Made by a program: the position numbers and the translations under genes | NCBI RefSeq assembly: GCF_001280255.1 | Contig: NZ_LHCI01000106.1 | Coordinates: forward strand, 1,951,600 to 2,013,249 | Direction: 5' to 3' | DNA: 61,650 nt | Origin: Thermus aquaticus | GTDB taxonomy: Bacteria; Deinococcota; Deinococci; Deinococcales; Thermaceae | The notes under the pieces: model-generated | The model's input: only the letters and a program-made list of their open reading frames with translations | The model's database searches: none | What the model was told of the DNA's origin: nothing | In this document: positions 21,224 to 28,691 of the stretch, piece by piece | Layout of the letters: the number at the start of each line of letters is the position of its first letter | Numbering within the stretch: the stretch's first letter is position 1

Positions 21224-21253
21224 TTGACACCCATTACCCCGGTAGGGTATATT
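21224..21253 (+). promoter_or_regulatory. Strong promoter of the persulfide dioxygenase operon
   Basis: A perfect -35 TTGACA (21224-21229) and a -10 TATATT (21248-21253) are separated by 18 bases. The operator-like dyad at 21235-21249 fills the spacer, so a bound repressor would block RNA polymerase. Confidence 0.8.
21235..21249 (+). promoter_or_regulatory. CsoR/CstR-like operator, site 2
   Basis: TACCC-CGGTA-GGGTA is a dyad in the spacer of the forward promoter. It resembles site 1 and occupies the classic position for repression. No CsoR or CstR gene is in the window, so the regulator would act in trans. Confidence 0.55.
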
Positions 21254-21295
21254 GGGGCCCGTTGGGGACAAAGGTCCCTTGAAGGAGGCGAAGCT

Positions 21296-22732
21296 ATGGT
21301 CTTCCGGCAGATCTACGAAGAAGGTCTCGCTCAGATGAGCTACCTCCTAGGGTGCGCCGCCACCGGCGAGGCCTTGGTGGTGGACCCCAAACGGGACGTG
21401 GACACCTATCTGGAGCTGGCGGAGAGCCTGGGCCTCCGCATCACCGCCATCGCCGAGACCCACATCCACGCCGACTACCTCTCGGGGGCCCGGGAGCTGG
21501 CCAAGGCCACGGGGGCTACCCTCTACCTCTCCGACGAGGGGGACGAGAACTGGAAGTACAAGGGCCTCGAGGGCTTTTCCTTTGTCCTCCTCAAGGACGG
21601 GGACGAGTTCCGGGTGGGGAACATCCGGGTGAAGGCGGTCCACACCCCCGGCCACACCCCCGAGCACCTCTCCTTCCTGGTGGCCGACGGCGCGGTGACG
21701 GAAGAGCCCCTCCTCTTCCTCACCGGGGACTTCGTCTTCGTGGGGGACGTGGGGCGGCCCGACCTCCTGGAGGAGGCGGCGGGCATCAGGGGCACCGCCA
21801 TCCCCGGAGCCCGGCGCATGTTCAAGAGCCTCAAGGAGAAGTTCCTCACCCTCCCCGACCACGTCCAGGTCTGGCCCGGCCACGGGGCGGGCTCCGCCTG
21901 CGGCAAGGCCCTGGGCGCCCTTCCCGCCACCACCGTGGGCTACGAGCGCCGCCACGCCTGGTGGGCGGAGTACCTGGAGCAGGGCGACGAGGAGGGGTTT
22001 GTGAGGGCCCTCCTCGAGGGCCAGCCCGAGGCCCCCACCTACTTCAAGGAGATGAAGCGGCTCAACCGGGACGGGATGCCCATCCTGGGCGGAATCCCCC
22101 ACCCGGGCCGCCTCACCAAGGCCCAGTTTGACCGCCTCCTCGCCCAGGGGGCGGTCCTGGTGGACACCAGGGACAAGTTCGCCTTCGCCGGGGGCCACAT
22201 CCCGGGGAGCATCAACATCCCCGCCGGCAAGAACTTCTCCACCTGGGCGGGCTGGCTCCTCCCCTACGACCGGCCCCTCATCCTCCTGGCCCACCCCTCG
22301 GAGGTGGAGGTCCTCACCCGGGCCCTGATCCGCATCGGCCTGGACGAGGTGGTGGGCTACATCCCTGGGCTTCAGGGCTACGCCGAGGGCGAGCTAGAGA
22401 TCGTGCCCCAGATCACCGTCAAGGAGGCCAAGGAGCTCTGGGAGTCCGGCAAGGCCCTCATCCTGGACGTGCGGGCCCGGGACGAGTACCGCGCCGGGCA
22501 CATCCCCGGGGCTCTCAACATCCACGCCGGGCGGGTGCTGGCCCACCTGGACCGCCTGCCCAAGGACCGGCCCATCATGGTCCACTGCGTGGGCGGGGAC
22601 CGCTCCAGCACCGCCATCTCCGCCCTTCTCGCCCACGGCTTTAAGAACGCCCTGAACCTGACGGGGGGCATCAAGGCCTGGATGGAGGCCGGCTACCCGG
22701 TGGTGAAGGGCGAGGAGCTGGTGGAGGCCTAA
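21296..22732 (+). CDS. Persulfide dioxygenase-rhodanese fusion (CstB-like)
   Basis: The 478-residue protein has an ETHE1-type metallo-beta-lactamase domain (1-245) with THIHADYLSG at 55-64, HTPGHTPEH near 116-124 and LTGDFVFVGDVGRPD near 142-156. Two rhodanese domains follow. The first (about 265-350) lacks a catalytic Cys in its loop (LLAHPSEV); the second has HCVGGDRSS with Cys 431. ETHE1 enzymes oxidise persulfide to sulfite, and the rhodanese part can move sulfur to form thiosulfate, as in CstB. The ATG at 21296 follows GAAGGAGGCGAAGCT. It leads an operon with a tandem rhodanese and TauE. Confidence 0.92.
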   Translation: MVFRQIYEEGLAQMSYLLGCAATGEALVVDPKRDVDTYLELAESLGLRITAIAETHIHADYLSGARELAKATGATLYLSDEGDENWKYKGLEGFSFVLLKDGDEFRVGNIRVKAVHTPGHTPEHLSFLVADGAVTEEPLLFLTGDFVFVGDVGRPDLLEEAAGIRGTAIPGARRMFKSLKEKFLTLPDHVQVWPGHGAGSACGKALGALPATTVGYERRHAWWAEYLEQGDEEGFVRALLEGQPEAPTYFKEMKRLNRDGMPILGGIPHPGRLTKAQFDRLLAQGAVLVDTRDKFAFAGGHIPGSINIPAGKNFSTWAGWLLPYDRPLILLAHPSEVEVLTRALIRIGLDEVVGYIPGLQGYAEGELEIVPQITVKEAKELWESGKALILDVRARDEYRAGHIPGALNIHAGRVLAHLDRLPKDRPIMVHCVGGDRSSTAISALLAHGFKNALNLTGGIKAWMEAGYPVVKGEELVEA

Positions 22733-22735
22733 GCC

Positions 22736-23395
22736 ATGTACGAGACCCAGGTCAAAAACATCGCCCCCGAGGAGGCCAGGCGCCTCCACGAGGCGGGCGT
22801 GCCCTTCATTGACGTCCGGGAGGTGGAGGAGTACGCCCAGGCCCGGATCCCCGGGGCCAGCCTCCTCCCCCTCTCCGAGTTCATGGCCCGCTACGGGGAG
22901 ATCCCCCAAGACCGGCCCGTGGTCCTCTACTGCCGCACGGGAAACCGCTCCTGGCAGGCGGCGGCCTGGCTGGCCTCGCTGGGCTACGACCAGGTGCTGA
23001 ACCTGGATGGGGGCATCGTCCGCTGGTACCGCTCGGGCCTCCCCGTGGACACCACCCCGGTGGAGGTGGGCTACGCCGCCACCCCCTTCCAGGAGGTGGG
23101 GCCCCACGAGGCCCAGGCCCTCCTGGAAGAGGCCCTGGTGGTGGACGTGCGGGAGCCCTGGGAGTACGCCGAAGGCCACCTGCCGGGGGCGGTCAACATC
23201 CCCCTCTCCACCCTGCCCGCAAGGCTTGCCGAGCTCCCCCGGGACCGCCCCATCCTCCTGGTCTGCAACTCGGGGAACCGCTCGGGGGTGGCCGCCGACT
23301 TCCTGGTCCAGCAGGGCTTCCCCGGGGAAAAGGTCTACAACCTGGAGGGGGGCACCTACGCCTGGATGGCCTCGGGCCTCCCGGTGGAGCGATGA
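22736..23395 (+). CDS. Tandem rhodanese protein
   Basis: The 219-residue protein has two complete rhodanese domains, both with a catalytic Cys: YCRTGNRSW (Cys 66) and VCNSGNRSG (Cys 177). This differs from many two-domain sulfurtransferases in which only the C-terminal domain is active. No signal peptide is seen, so it is cytoplasmic. It starts 3 bases after the dioxygenase gene and overlaps tauE by 4 bases, which places it in the same sulfur-handling operon. Confidence 0.9.
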   Translation: MYETQVKNIAPEEARRLHEAGVPFIDVREVEEYAQARIPGASLLPLSEFMARYGEIPQDRPVVLYCRTGNRSWQAAAWLASLGYDQVLNLDGGIVRWYRSGLPVDTTPVEVGYAATPFQEVGPHEAQALLEEALVVDVREPWEYAEGHLPGAVNIPLSTLPARLAELPRDRPILLVCNSGNRSGVAADFLVQQGFPGEKVYNLEGGTYAWMASGLPVER

Positions 23396-24135
23396 CCCTA
23401 GCCCTTCTTGGCGCCCTCCTTATCGGGCTTTCCCTGGGCCTTCTGGGCTCGGGGGGGTCCATCCTCACCGTCCCCGTCCTGGTCTACCTCCTGGGGGAGC
23501 ACCCCAAGCAGGCCATCGCCGAAAGCCTCCTGGTCGTGGGGGGCATCGCCCTCTTGGGGGCCATCCCCTTCGCCTTAAGGGGCCTGGTGGACTGGCGTAA
23601 CATCCTCTTCTTCGGGCTTCCCGGGATGGCGGGCACCTACCTGGGGGCCTGGCTCTCCCAGTTCGTCTCCGGGCAGGTCCAGCTCCTCACCTTCGCCCTG
23701 GTCATGATCCTCGCCGCCTACTTCATGGCCCGGCCCACCCCCCTGCGCCCCACCCAGAAGCGGCAGGCCTGGAAGATCGTCCTCGAGGGCACGGCGGTGG
23801 GGGCCCTCACCGGCTTCGTGGGCGTGGGCGGGGGCTTTCTGATCGTGCCCGCCTTGGTCCTCCTGGGCGGGCTTCCCATGCACCTGGCCGTGGGCACCAG
23901 CCTCCTCATCATCGCCCTCAAGTCCTTCGCCGGCTTTTATAAGTACCTCCACCTCCTCCCCGCCCTGGGCCTCTCCGTCAACTTCGCCAACGCCGGGCTC
24001 TTCCTCCTGGTGGGCGCCCTGGGGAGCCTGCTGGGGGGAAGGGTGGCCGTCAGGCTTCCCCACGAGGCCCTGAAGCGGGGCTTCGCCCTCTTCCTGGTGG
24101 TCATGGGGGTCTACATGGTGGCCCAGAACCTCTAA
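23392..24135 (+). CDS. TauE/SafE-family anion exporter
   Basis: The 247-residue membrane protein has about eight hydrophobic segments with the duplicated family pattern, for example GLLGSGGSILTVPVLVYLLG and GFVGVGGGFLIVPALVLLGG. TauE/SafE proteins move sulfite, sulfoacetate or related anions. In cst-type operons the member probably exports sulfite or thiosulfate formed by persulfide oxidation, and the same role fits here. The TAA stop lies at the end of palindromic element C. Confidence 0.88.
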   Translation: MTLALLGALLIGLSLGLLGSGGSILTVPVLVYLLGEHPKQAIAESLLVVGGIALLGAIPFALRGLVDWRNILFFGLPGMAGTYLGAWLSQFVSGQVQLLTFALVMILAAYFMARPTPLRPTQKRQAWKIVLEGTAVGALTGFVGVGGGFLIVPALVLLGGLPMHLAVGTSLLIIALKSFAGFYKYLHLLPALGLSVNFANAGLFLLVGALGSLLGGRVAVRLPHEALKRGFALFLVVMGVYMVAQNL

Positions 24136-24197
24136 TACCACCCCGGCACATTTTTTGGGGCCCCCACCGCGGCTTTCGCCGCGGTGGGGTACTATAG
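24132..24197. repeat. Palindromic intergenic element, copy C
   Basis: The element runs from CTAATACCACCCC, which includes the tauE stop, to GGGGTACTATAG. It has two hairpins, one with CCCC/GGGG around a T6 run and the perfect CCCCACCGCGGC/GCCGCGGTGGGG. The first 13 bases equal the reverse-strand start of copy B. The right end carries a -10 box for the next gene. Confidence 0.65.
24190..24195 (+). promoter_or_regulatory. -10 box of a leaderless promoter inside element C
   Basis: TACTAT is followed by 5 bases and the GTG start at 24201. There is no ribosome binding site. Transcription would begin at or next to the start codon. Confidence 0.5.
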
Positions 24198-24200
24198 GGC

Positions 24201-25049
24201 GTGCCCTTCCGCACCTACCTGGCGGTGCAGGCGGAGGTGTTCCCGGAGGCCTATAAGAACGAGGAGGCCTTCCGGGAGCGGGTCCTTGCCCTCCTGAAGC
24301 CCCTGGAGGGCACCCCCTCCCCCAGGCTCGCTGCGTTCCCCGAGCTTTTTGGCCTTCCCCTCCTCCTCCACCTCGAGGGGGAGGTGGGCTTCAAGGACCT
24401 CCTCAAAGACCCCCTCCTTCCCTGGCGGCGGGCCAAAAAGGCCTACGGGGTCTTTCACCGGGTCATGGCCGAGGCCGCCAGGGCCTTTGGCACCTACCTC
24501 CTCTCGGGAAGCCTCCTCGCCCCCCCTTACGAGGAGGAGCTTGCCCGGGGGCGCTTCGCCCGCACCCCCCTCTTCCAAAACCTGGCCCTCTTCTTTAACC
24601 CCGAGGGCCGGCTTTTGGCCCAGGTGCCCAAGATGGAGCGCACGCCCCCCGAGCGCTGGCTTCTAAGGGGGCGGTTCGGCCCCCACCTGGTGGAGACCCG
24701 GGCCGGGCGGGTGGGCATCCTGATCTGCCTGGACGGGTTTTACGAAAAGCACCTCTCCCGCCTGGACGCCCTGGGGGCCGAGGTCCTCCTCCAGCCCTCC
24801 GCCAACCCCGCCCCCTGGGAGAGGCCCTGGCCCTGGGACCCCACGCGGAAGGAGGGAGAGGTGTGGCTGGCCTCGGCCAGGGAAAGGCTTCTGGGCCGGG
24901 AGAACCTGAGGGTCCTTCTAAACCCCATGCTGAACGGGCGGATCCTCTCCCTCGCCTTTGAGGGGCGAAGCGGGATCTACGCCCAAGGCGAGGCCTTGCG
25001 CCTGGCCCAAAGCCCCGTGGGGGACGAGACCCTCCTCCTCACCCTATAG
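24201..25049 (+). CDS. Carbon-nitrogen hydrolase (nitrilase superfamily)
   Basis: The 282-residue protein keeps the Glu-Lys-Cys triad: FPELFGLP (Glu 48), VPKMERTPPE (Lys near 151) and ILICLDGFYE (Cys near 175). Relatives hydrolyse amides, nitriles or N-carbamoyl compounds. The specific substrate is not evident. GTG 24201 is chosen because a -10 box lies 5 bases upstream, giving a leaderless message. The 3' end overlaps the converging peptidyl-prolyl isomerase remnant by 6 bases. Confidence 0.85.
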   Translation: MPFRTYLAVQAEVFPEAYKNEEAFRERVLALLKPLEGTPSPRLAAFPELFGLPLLLHLEGEVGFKDLLKDPLLPWRRAKKAYGVFHRVMAEAARAFGTYLLSGSLLAPPYEEELARGRFARTPLFQNLALFFNPEGRLLAQVPKMERTPPERWLLRGRFGPHLVETRAGRVGILICLDGFYEKHLSRLDALGAEVLLQPSANPAPWERPWPWDPTRKEGEVWLASARERLLGRENLRVLLNPMLNGRILSLAFEGRSGIYAQGEALRLAQSPVGDETLLLTL

Positions 25050-25335
25050 GCGCTCGGGAAAGAGGCGGATGGGCACGCCGCGGATGAGGGCCTTGGCCAG
25101 CTTCTCCCAGGCTTTGGCCTTCAGGGCCTCCTCCAGGTCGGGAAGGGCCTCCTCCAGGGGGTAGCGGCCCGGGGGGAGGGCCTTTTCCAAAAGAATCAGG
25201 TGGAAGCCGTACTCGGTCTGGACCGGGGCCGACACCTGGCCGGGCTTTAGGAGGAGGAGGGCCTTCTCAAAGGCGGGGATGTAGGTGCCCTCAGGCTCGC
25301 AACCCAGCTCCCCCCCGGCCTCCCTGGAGCTGCTA
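25044..25335 (-). pseudogene. Parvulin-type peptidyl-prolyl isomerase, 5'-truncated remnant
   Basis: About 97 residues of the C-terminal part of a PpiC/SurA-type rotamase are readable: EAGGELGCEPEGTYIPAFEK, LLLKPGQVSAPVQTEYGFHL, then a helical tail. The gene is cut at about 25335, where the hemE promoter and start follow. The upstream open frame is only antisense to hemE. The N-terminal half, the chaperone part and the start are missing. A deletion that joined this remnant to hemE explains the layout. Expression as a short domain cannot be fully excluded, but no start site is seen. Confidence 0.7.
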
Positions 25336-25339
25336 GCAT
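25334..25339 (+). promoter_or_regulatory. -10 box of leaderless hemE promoter
   Basis: TAGCAT, 7 bases, then GTG 25347. mqnC has the same TAGCAT and the same spacing to its start. Confidence 0.5.
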
Positions 25340-25346
25340 GGAGGGC

Positions 25347-26363
25347 GTGAACGACCTCATCCTGCGGGCGGCCCGGGGCGAGCCCACCCCCAGGCCCCCC
25401 GTCTGGTTCATGCGCCAGGCGGGCCGCTACCAAAAAAGCTACCAAGAGATCCGGAAGCGCTACACCCTGCCCGAGATCGTGAAGAACCCCGAGGTGGCGG
25501 CGGAGGTGACCCTCCTCCCCGTGAGGGAACTCGGGGTGGACGCCGCCATCCTCTTCGCCGACATCACCACCCCCCTTTACGGCATGGGCGTGGCCCTGGA
25601 CCTGGTGGAGGGGAAGGGGCCCGTCATCCACAGGCCCATCCGGGACAAGGAGGGGGTGGAGGCCCTGAGGCCCCTGGTGCCCGAGGAGGCCGTGCCCTTC
25701 GTCCTAGAGGCTATCCGCCTCTTGAAGAAGGAGCTCAAGGTCCCCCTCATCGGCTTCGCCGGGGCCCCCTTCACCCTGGCCAGCTACCTGGTGGAGGGGG
25801 GGCCAAGCCGCCACTTCCTCCAGGTGAAGGCCTTCATGTACGGGGAGGAGGCCCTCTGGCACCGCCTCATGGAAAAGCTCACCGAGGCCATGGCCCGCTA
25901 CCTGGAGGCCCAGGCCCGGGCGGGGGCCGACCTCCTCCAGGTCTTTGACTCCTGGGTGGGGGCCCTTGGGCCGGCCGACTACCGCCGCTACGTGAAGCCC
26001 CACATGAAAAGGCTCTTCCAGGCCCTAAGGCCCCTTGGGGTCCCGGTCATCCATTTCGGCGTGGGCACCATGGGCCTCCTGCAGGAGATGCGGGAAGCGG
26101 GGGGGGACGTGATGGGCCTGGACCACCACACCCCCCTCCCCTGGGCCCGGGACGTGTTGGGGAATACGCCGGTCCAGGGCAACCTGGACCCCGCCGTCCT
26201 CTTCGCCCCCAAGGAGGTCATCCGGCGGGAGGTGGGCCGCATCCTGGAGGAAAACGCCGGCCGAGCAGGCCACATCTTCAACCTGGGCCACGGCATCCTG
26301 CCCAAGACCCCCCATGACCACGTGGCCTACGTGGTAGAACTCGTGAAGGAGGTGGCGGCGTGA
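25347..26363 (+). CDS. hemE: Uroporphyrinogen decarboxylase
   Basis: The 338-residue enzyme removes four carboxyl groups from uroporphyrinogen III to give coproporphyrinogen III. Signatures are PPVWFMRQAGRYQKSYQEIR near residues 19-38 and VPLIGFAGAPFTLASYLVEGG. I prefer GTG 25347 (MNDLILRA) over ATG 25338, because the ATG overlaps a TAGCAT -10 box and the GTG then sits 7 bases after it. The stop overlaps hemH, and hemE-hemH-hemY form one unit as in Bacillus. Confidence 0.95.
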   Translation: MNDLILRAARGEPTPRPPVWFMRQAGRYQKSYQEIRKRYTLPEIVKNPEVAAEVTLLPVRELGVDAAILFADITTPLYGMGVALDLVEGKGPVIHRPIRDKEGVEALRPLVPEEAVPFVLEAIRLLKKELKVPLIGFAGAPFTLASYLVEGGPSRHFLQVKAFMYGEEALWHRLMEKLTEAMARYLEAQARAGADLLQVFDSWVGALGPADYRRYVKPHMKRLFQALRPLGVPVIHFGVGTMGLLQEMREAGGDVMGLDHHTPLPWARDVLGNTPVQGNLDPAVLFAPKEVIRREVGRILEENAGRAGHIFNLGHGILPKTPHDHVAYVVELVKEVAA

Positions 26364-27319
26364 ACGTGCTCCTTATGGCCTATGGCACCCCTTACACCCC
26401 GGAGGAGATCGCCCCCTACTACACGGATATCCGCCGGGGCCGGCGCCCCACGGAGGAGCTCTTAAAAGAGCTCGCCGAGCGCTACGAAGCCATCGGCAAG
26501 AGCCCCTTGAACGAGATCACCCTGGTCCAGGCCATGCGCCTCCAGGCCCTCTTGAACCTCGAGGCCCCTCTCTACCCCAAGCGCCTGCAAAGCCCCTTCG
26601 GCCCCCGGGCCCCCCACGGCCCGGCCCGGGTCTACGTGGGCACCAAGCACTGGCTCCCCTCCATCGGCGAGGCGGTGGCCGCCATGCACGAGGACGGAGT
26701 GCGGCGGGCCGTGGCCCTAGTGGCCGCCCCCCACTACTCCCTAAGGAGCGTGGCCGAGTACCAGGAGAAGGTGGAGGCCGCCCTCAAGTCCCTGCCCGAG
26801 CCCATAGAGTTCCTCTGGGTGGAAAGCTACGAGGCCCACCCCGGCCTGATCGCCGCCTACGCCAGGCGGCTGGAGGAGGCCATCTGGCGGCTCAAGGACC
26901 CCAGGCGGGCCGCCTACGTCTTCACCGCCCACTCCATCCCCGTGGCCGCCGTTGAGCGGGGGGACCCCTACCCCAGGCAGGTGGAGAAGACGGCGGAGCT
27001 CATCGCCAAAAGGCTTTCCCTCCCCCGCTATTTCGTGGCCTACCAGTCGGCGGGGCGCACCCCTGAGCCCTGGTTGGGCCCGGACATCAACGAGCTCTTA
27101 AGGCGGCTTGGCGAGGAGGGCTTTACCGAGGCCGTGGTCCAGGCGGTGGGCTTCCCCGCCGACCACCTGGAGGTCTTCTACGACCTGGACCTCGAGGCCC
27201 AGGCCACGGCGGAGGCGGTGGGCCTGAGGCTCCTAAGGGCCCGGAGCCTCAACGCCGACCTGGACTACATAGAGGTCCTCAAGGACCTGGTGGAGGCGGC
27301 GTGGCTCAGGTCCTCGTGA
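26360..27319 (+). CDS. hemH: Ferrochelatase
   Basis: The 319-residue enzyme inserts iron into a porphyrin. The family pattern is visible: VLLMAYGTPYTPEEIAPYY at the start, YVGTKHWLPSI, the catalytic His in VFTAHSIPV (near residue 190), YQSAGRTPEPWLGPDI and VVQAVGFPADHLEVFYDLD. Gram-positive-like relatives act on coproporphyrin III; which pathway operates here depends on partners not all in view. It starts with GTG overlapping the hemE stop, and its own end overlaps hemY by 19 bases. Confidence 0.95.
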   Translation: MNVLLMAYGTPYTPEEIAPYYTDIRRGRRPTEELLKELAERYEAIGKSPLNEITLVQAMRLQALLNLEAPLYPKRLQSPFGPRAPHGPARVYVGTKHWLPSIGEAVAAMHEDGVRRAVALVAAPHYSLRSVAEYQEKVEAALKSLPEPIEFLWVESYEAHPGLIAAYARRLEEAIWRLKDPRRAAYVFTAHSIPVAAVERGDPYPRQVEKTAELIAKRLSLPRYFVAYQSAGRTPEPWLGPDINELLRRLGEEGFTEAVVQAVGFPADHLEVFYDLDLEAQATAEAVGLRLLRARSLNADLDYIEVLKDLVEAAWLRSS

Positions 27320-28656
27320 TCGGCGGGGGGGGGGCGGGGCTCGCCGCCGGCCTGGCCCTGAAGGAGGCCGGGGCCGACTTCCTCCTCCTGGAGGCGAGAC
27401 CCCGCCTGGGGGGCAAGGTGCGCACCCTGAGGCAGGGGGGGTTTCTGGTGGAGGGCGGGCCCGACGCCAGCGTCCGCTACAAAAAGGAGGTCCTGGAGCT
27501 GGCCCAGGCCTTCGGCCTGGAGCCCATCGGCACCCTCCCCCAAAAGCCCTCGGCCCTGATCCTGAAAGGGGGGCGGCCCCACCCCCTGCCCGAGGGGCTT
27601 TTGCAGGTGGTGCCCGGGGACCTGAGGGGCCTGGCCAGGACCTCCCTCCTCTCCTTTTCGGGAAAGCTCCGCGCCCTCTACGACCTCTTCCTCCCCCGGG
27701 GCAACAAGGAGGACGAAAGCCTGAGGGAGTTCGTGGAGCGCCGCCTGGGCCCTGAGGTCTTCGCCGCCCTGGTGGCCCCCCTGGCGGGGGGGATCTACGG
27801 GGGCGAGCCCGACGAGCTTTCCATGAAAGCCGCCTTCCCCCAGCTTCTGGAGCTGGAAAGGCGGCACCGGAGCCTGATCCTGGGGGCCATGCGGGAGAGA
27901 AAAAGCCGGGGAAGCCGGGAAGGGGGTAGCCTCTTCTTCTCCTTCCGGGAGGGGCTTTCCGCCCTCACCCGAAAGATGGCCGAGGCCCTTTCGGAAAGGG
28001 TCTTCACGGGCACCCCGGTCCTTGGGGTGGAGCCCTTGGGAAGCCGCTACCGGGTCCACACGCCAAAGGGAGTCCTGGAGGCCGAGGCCCTCGTCCTGGC
28101 CACCCCCGCCCCCCAGGCGGCCAGGCTCCTGAGGCCCTTCCTGCCCGAGGCCACCGCCCTCTTAAAGGGCATCCCCCACATCCCGGCGGCCACGGTGAGC
28201 CTGGCCTTCCCGGAGCCCCTTCCCGTGGTGGGGCACGGCCTCCTGATCGCCAAAGGGGAGGGGTTCCGGGTGCGGGGCTTCACCTGGACCCACCAGAAGT
28301 GGGAGGGCCGGGCCCTCGAGGGCCATAGCCTGGTCCGGGCCTATCTCTCGGGCGAGGCGGCGGGGCTTTCCGAGGCCGAACTGGCCAAAATCGCCCTGGA
28401 GGACCTCCGCCGCTTCCTCGGGAAGGAGGTGCGTCCGAGCCACACCTTCGTCTTCCGCTTCCCCGAGGGGATGCCCGGCTACCGGGTGGGGCACCTGGAG
28501 CGGCTTGACCGCCTGGAGATGGCCCTCCTCAAGGCCCCCGGGCTCTTCCTGGCGGGGAACTACCTGGAGGGCGTGGGCCTTCCCGAGGTGGTGCGCTCCG
28601 GCAGGAGGGCGGCGGGCCGCGCCCTGGCCCACCTGGCCCTGGCCCCCACCCCCTAG
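27301..28656 (+). CDS. hemY: FAD-dependent protoporphyrinogen/coproporphyrinogen oxidase
   Basis: The 451-residue flavoprotein oxidises a porphyrinogen to a porphyrin. The dinucleotide motif VLVIGGGGAGLAAGLALKEAG is at the N-terminus, followed by ARPRLGGKVRTLRQGGFLVE. The C-terminal FAD segment GLFLAGNYLEGVGLPEVVRS is typical. This family is called HemY or HemG (PPO type) in different annotations. The GTG at 27301 overlaps the end of hemH, so translation is coupled. It completes the last three steps before heme with its two neighbours. Confidence 0.93.
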   Translation: MAQVLVIGGGGAGLAAGLALKEAGADFLLLEARPRLGGKVRTLRQGGFLVEGGPDASVRYKKEVLELAQAFGLEPIGTLPQKPSALILKGGRPHPLPEGLLQVVPGDLRGLARTSLLSFSGKLRALYDLFLPRGNKEDESLREFVERRLGPEVFAALVAPLAGGIYGGEPDELSMKAAFPQLLELERRHRSLILGAMRERKSRGSREGGSLFFSFREGLSALTRKMAEALSERVFTGTPVLGVEPLGSRYRVHTPKGVLEAEALVLATPAPQAARLLRPFLPEATALLKGIPHIPAATVSLAFPEPLPVVGHGLLIAKGEGFRVRGFTWTHQKWEGRALEGHSLVRAYLSGEAAGLSEAELAKIALEDLRRFLGKEVRPSHTFVFRFPEGMPGYRVGHLERLDRLEMALLKAPGLFLAGNYLEGVGLPEVVRSGRRAAGRALAHLALAPTP

Positions 28657-28691
28657 CGCCCGGGAAAGGCTTGGGTCAGCATAGGCCAAAC

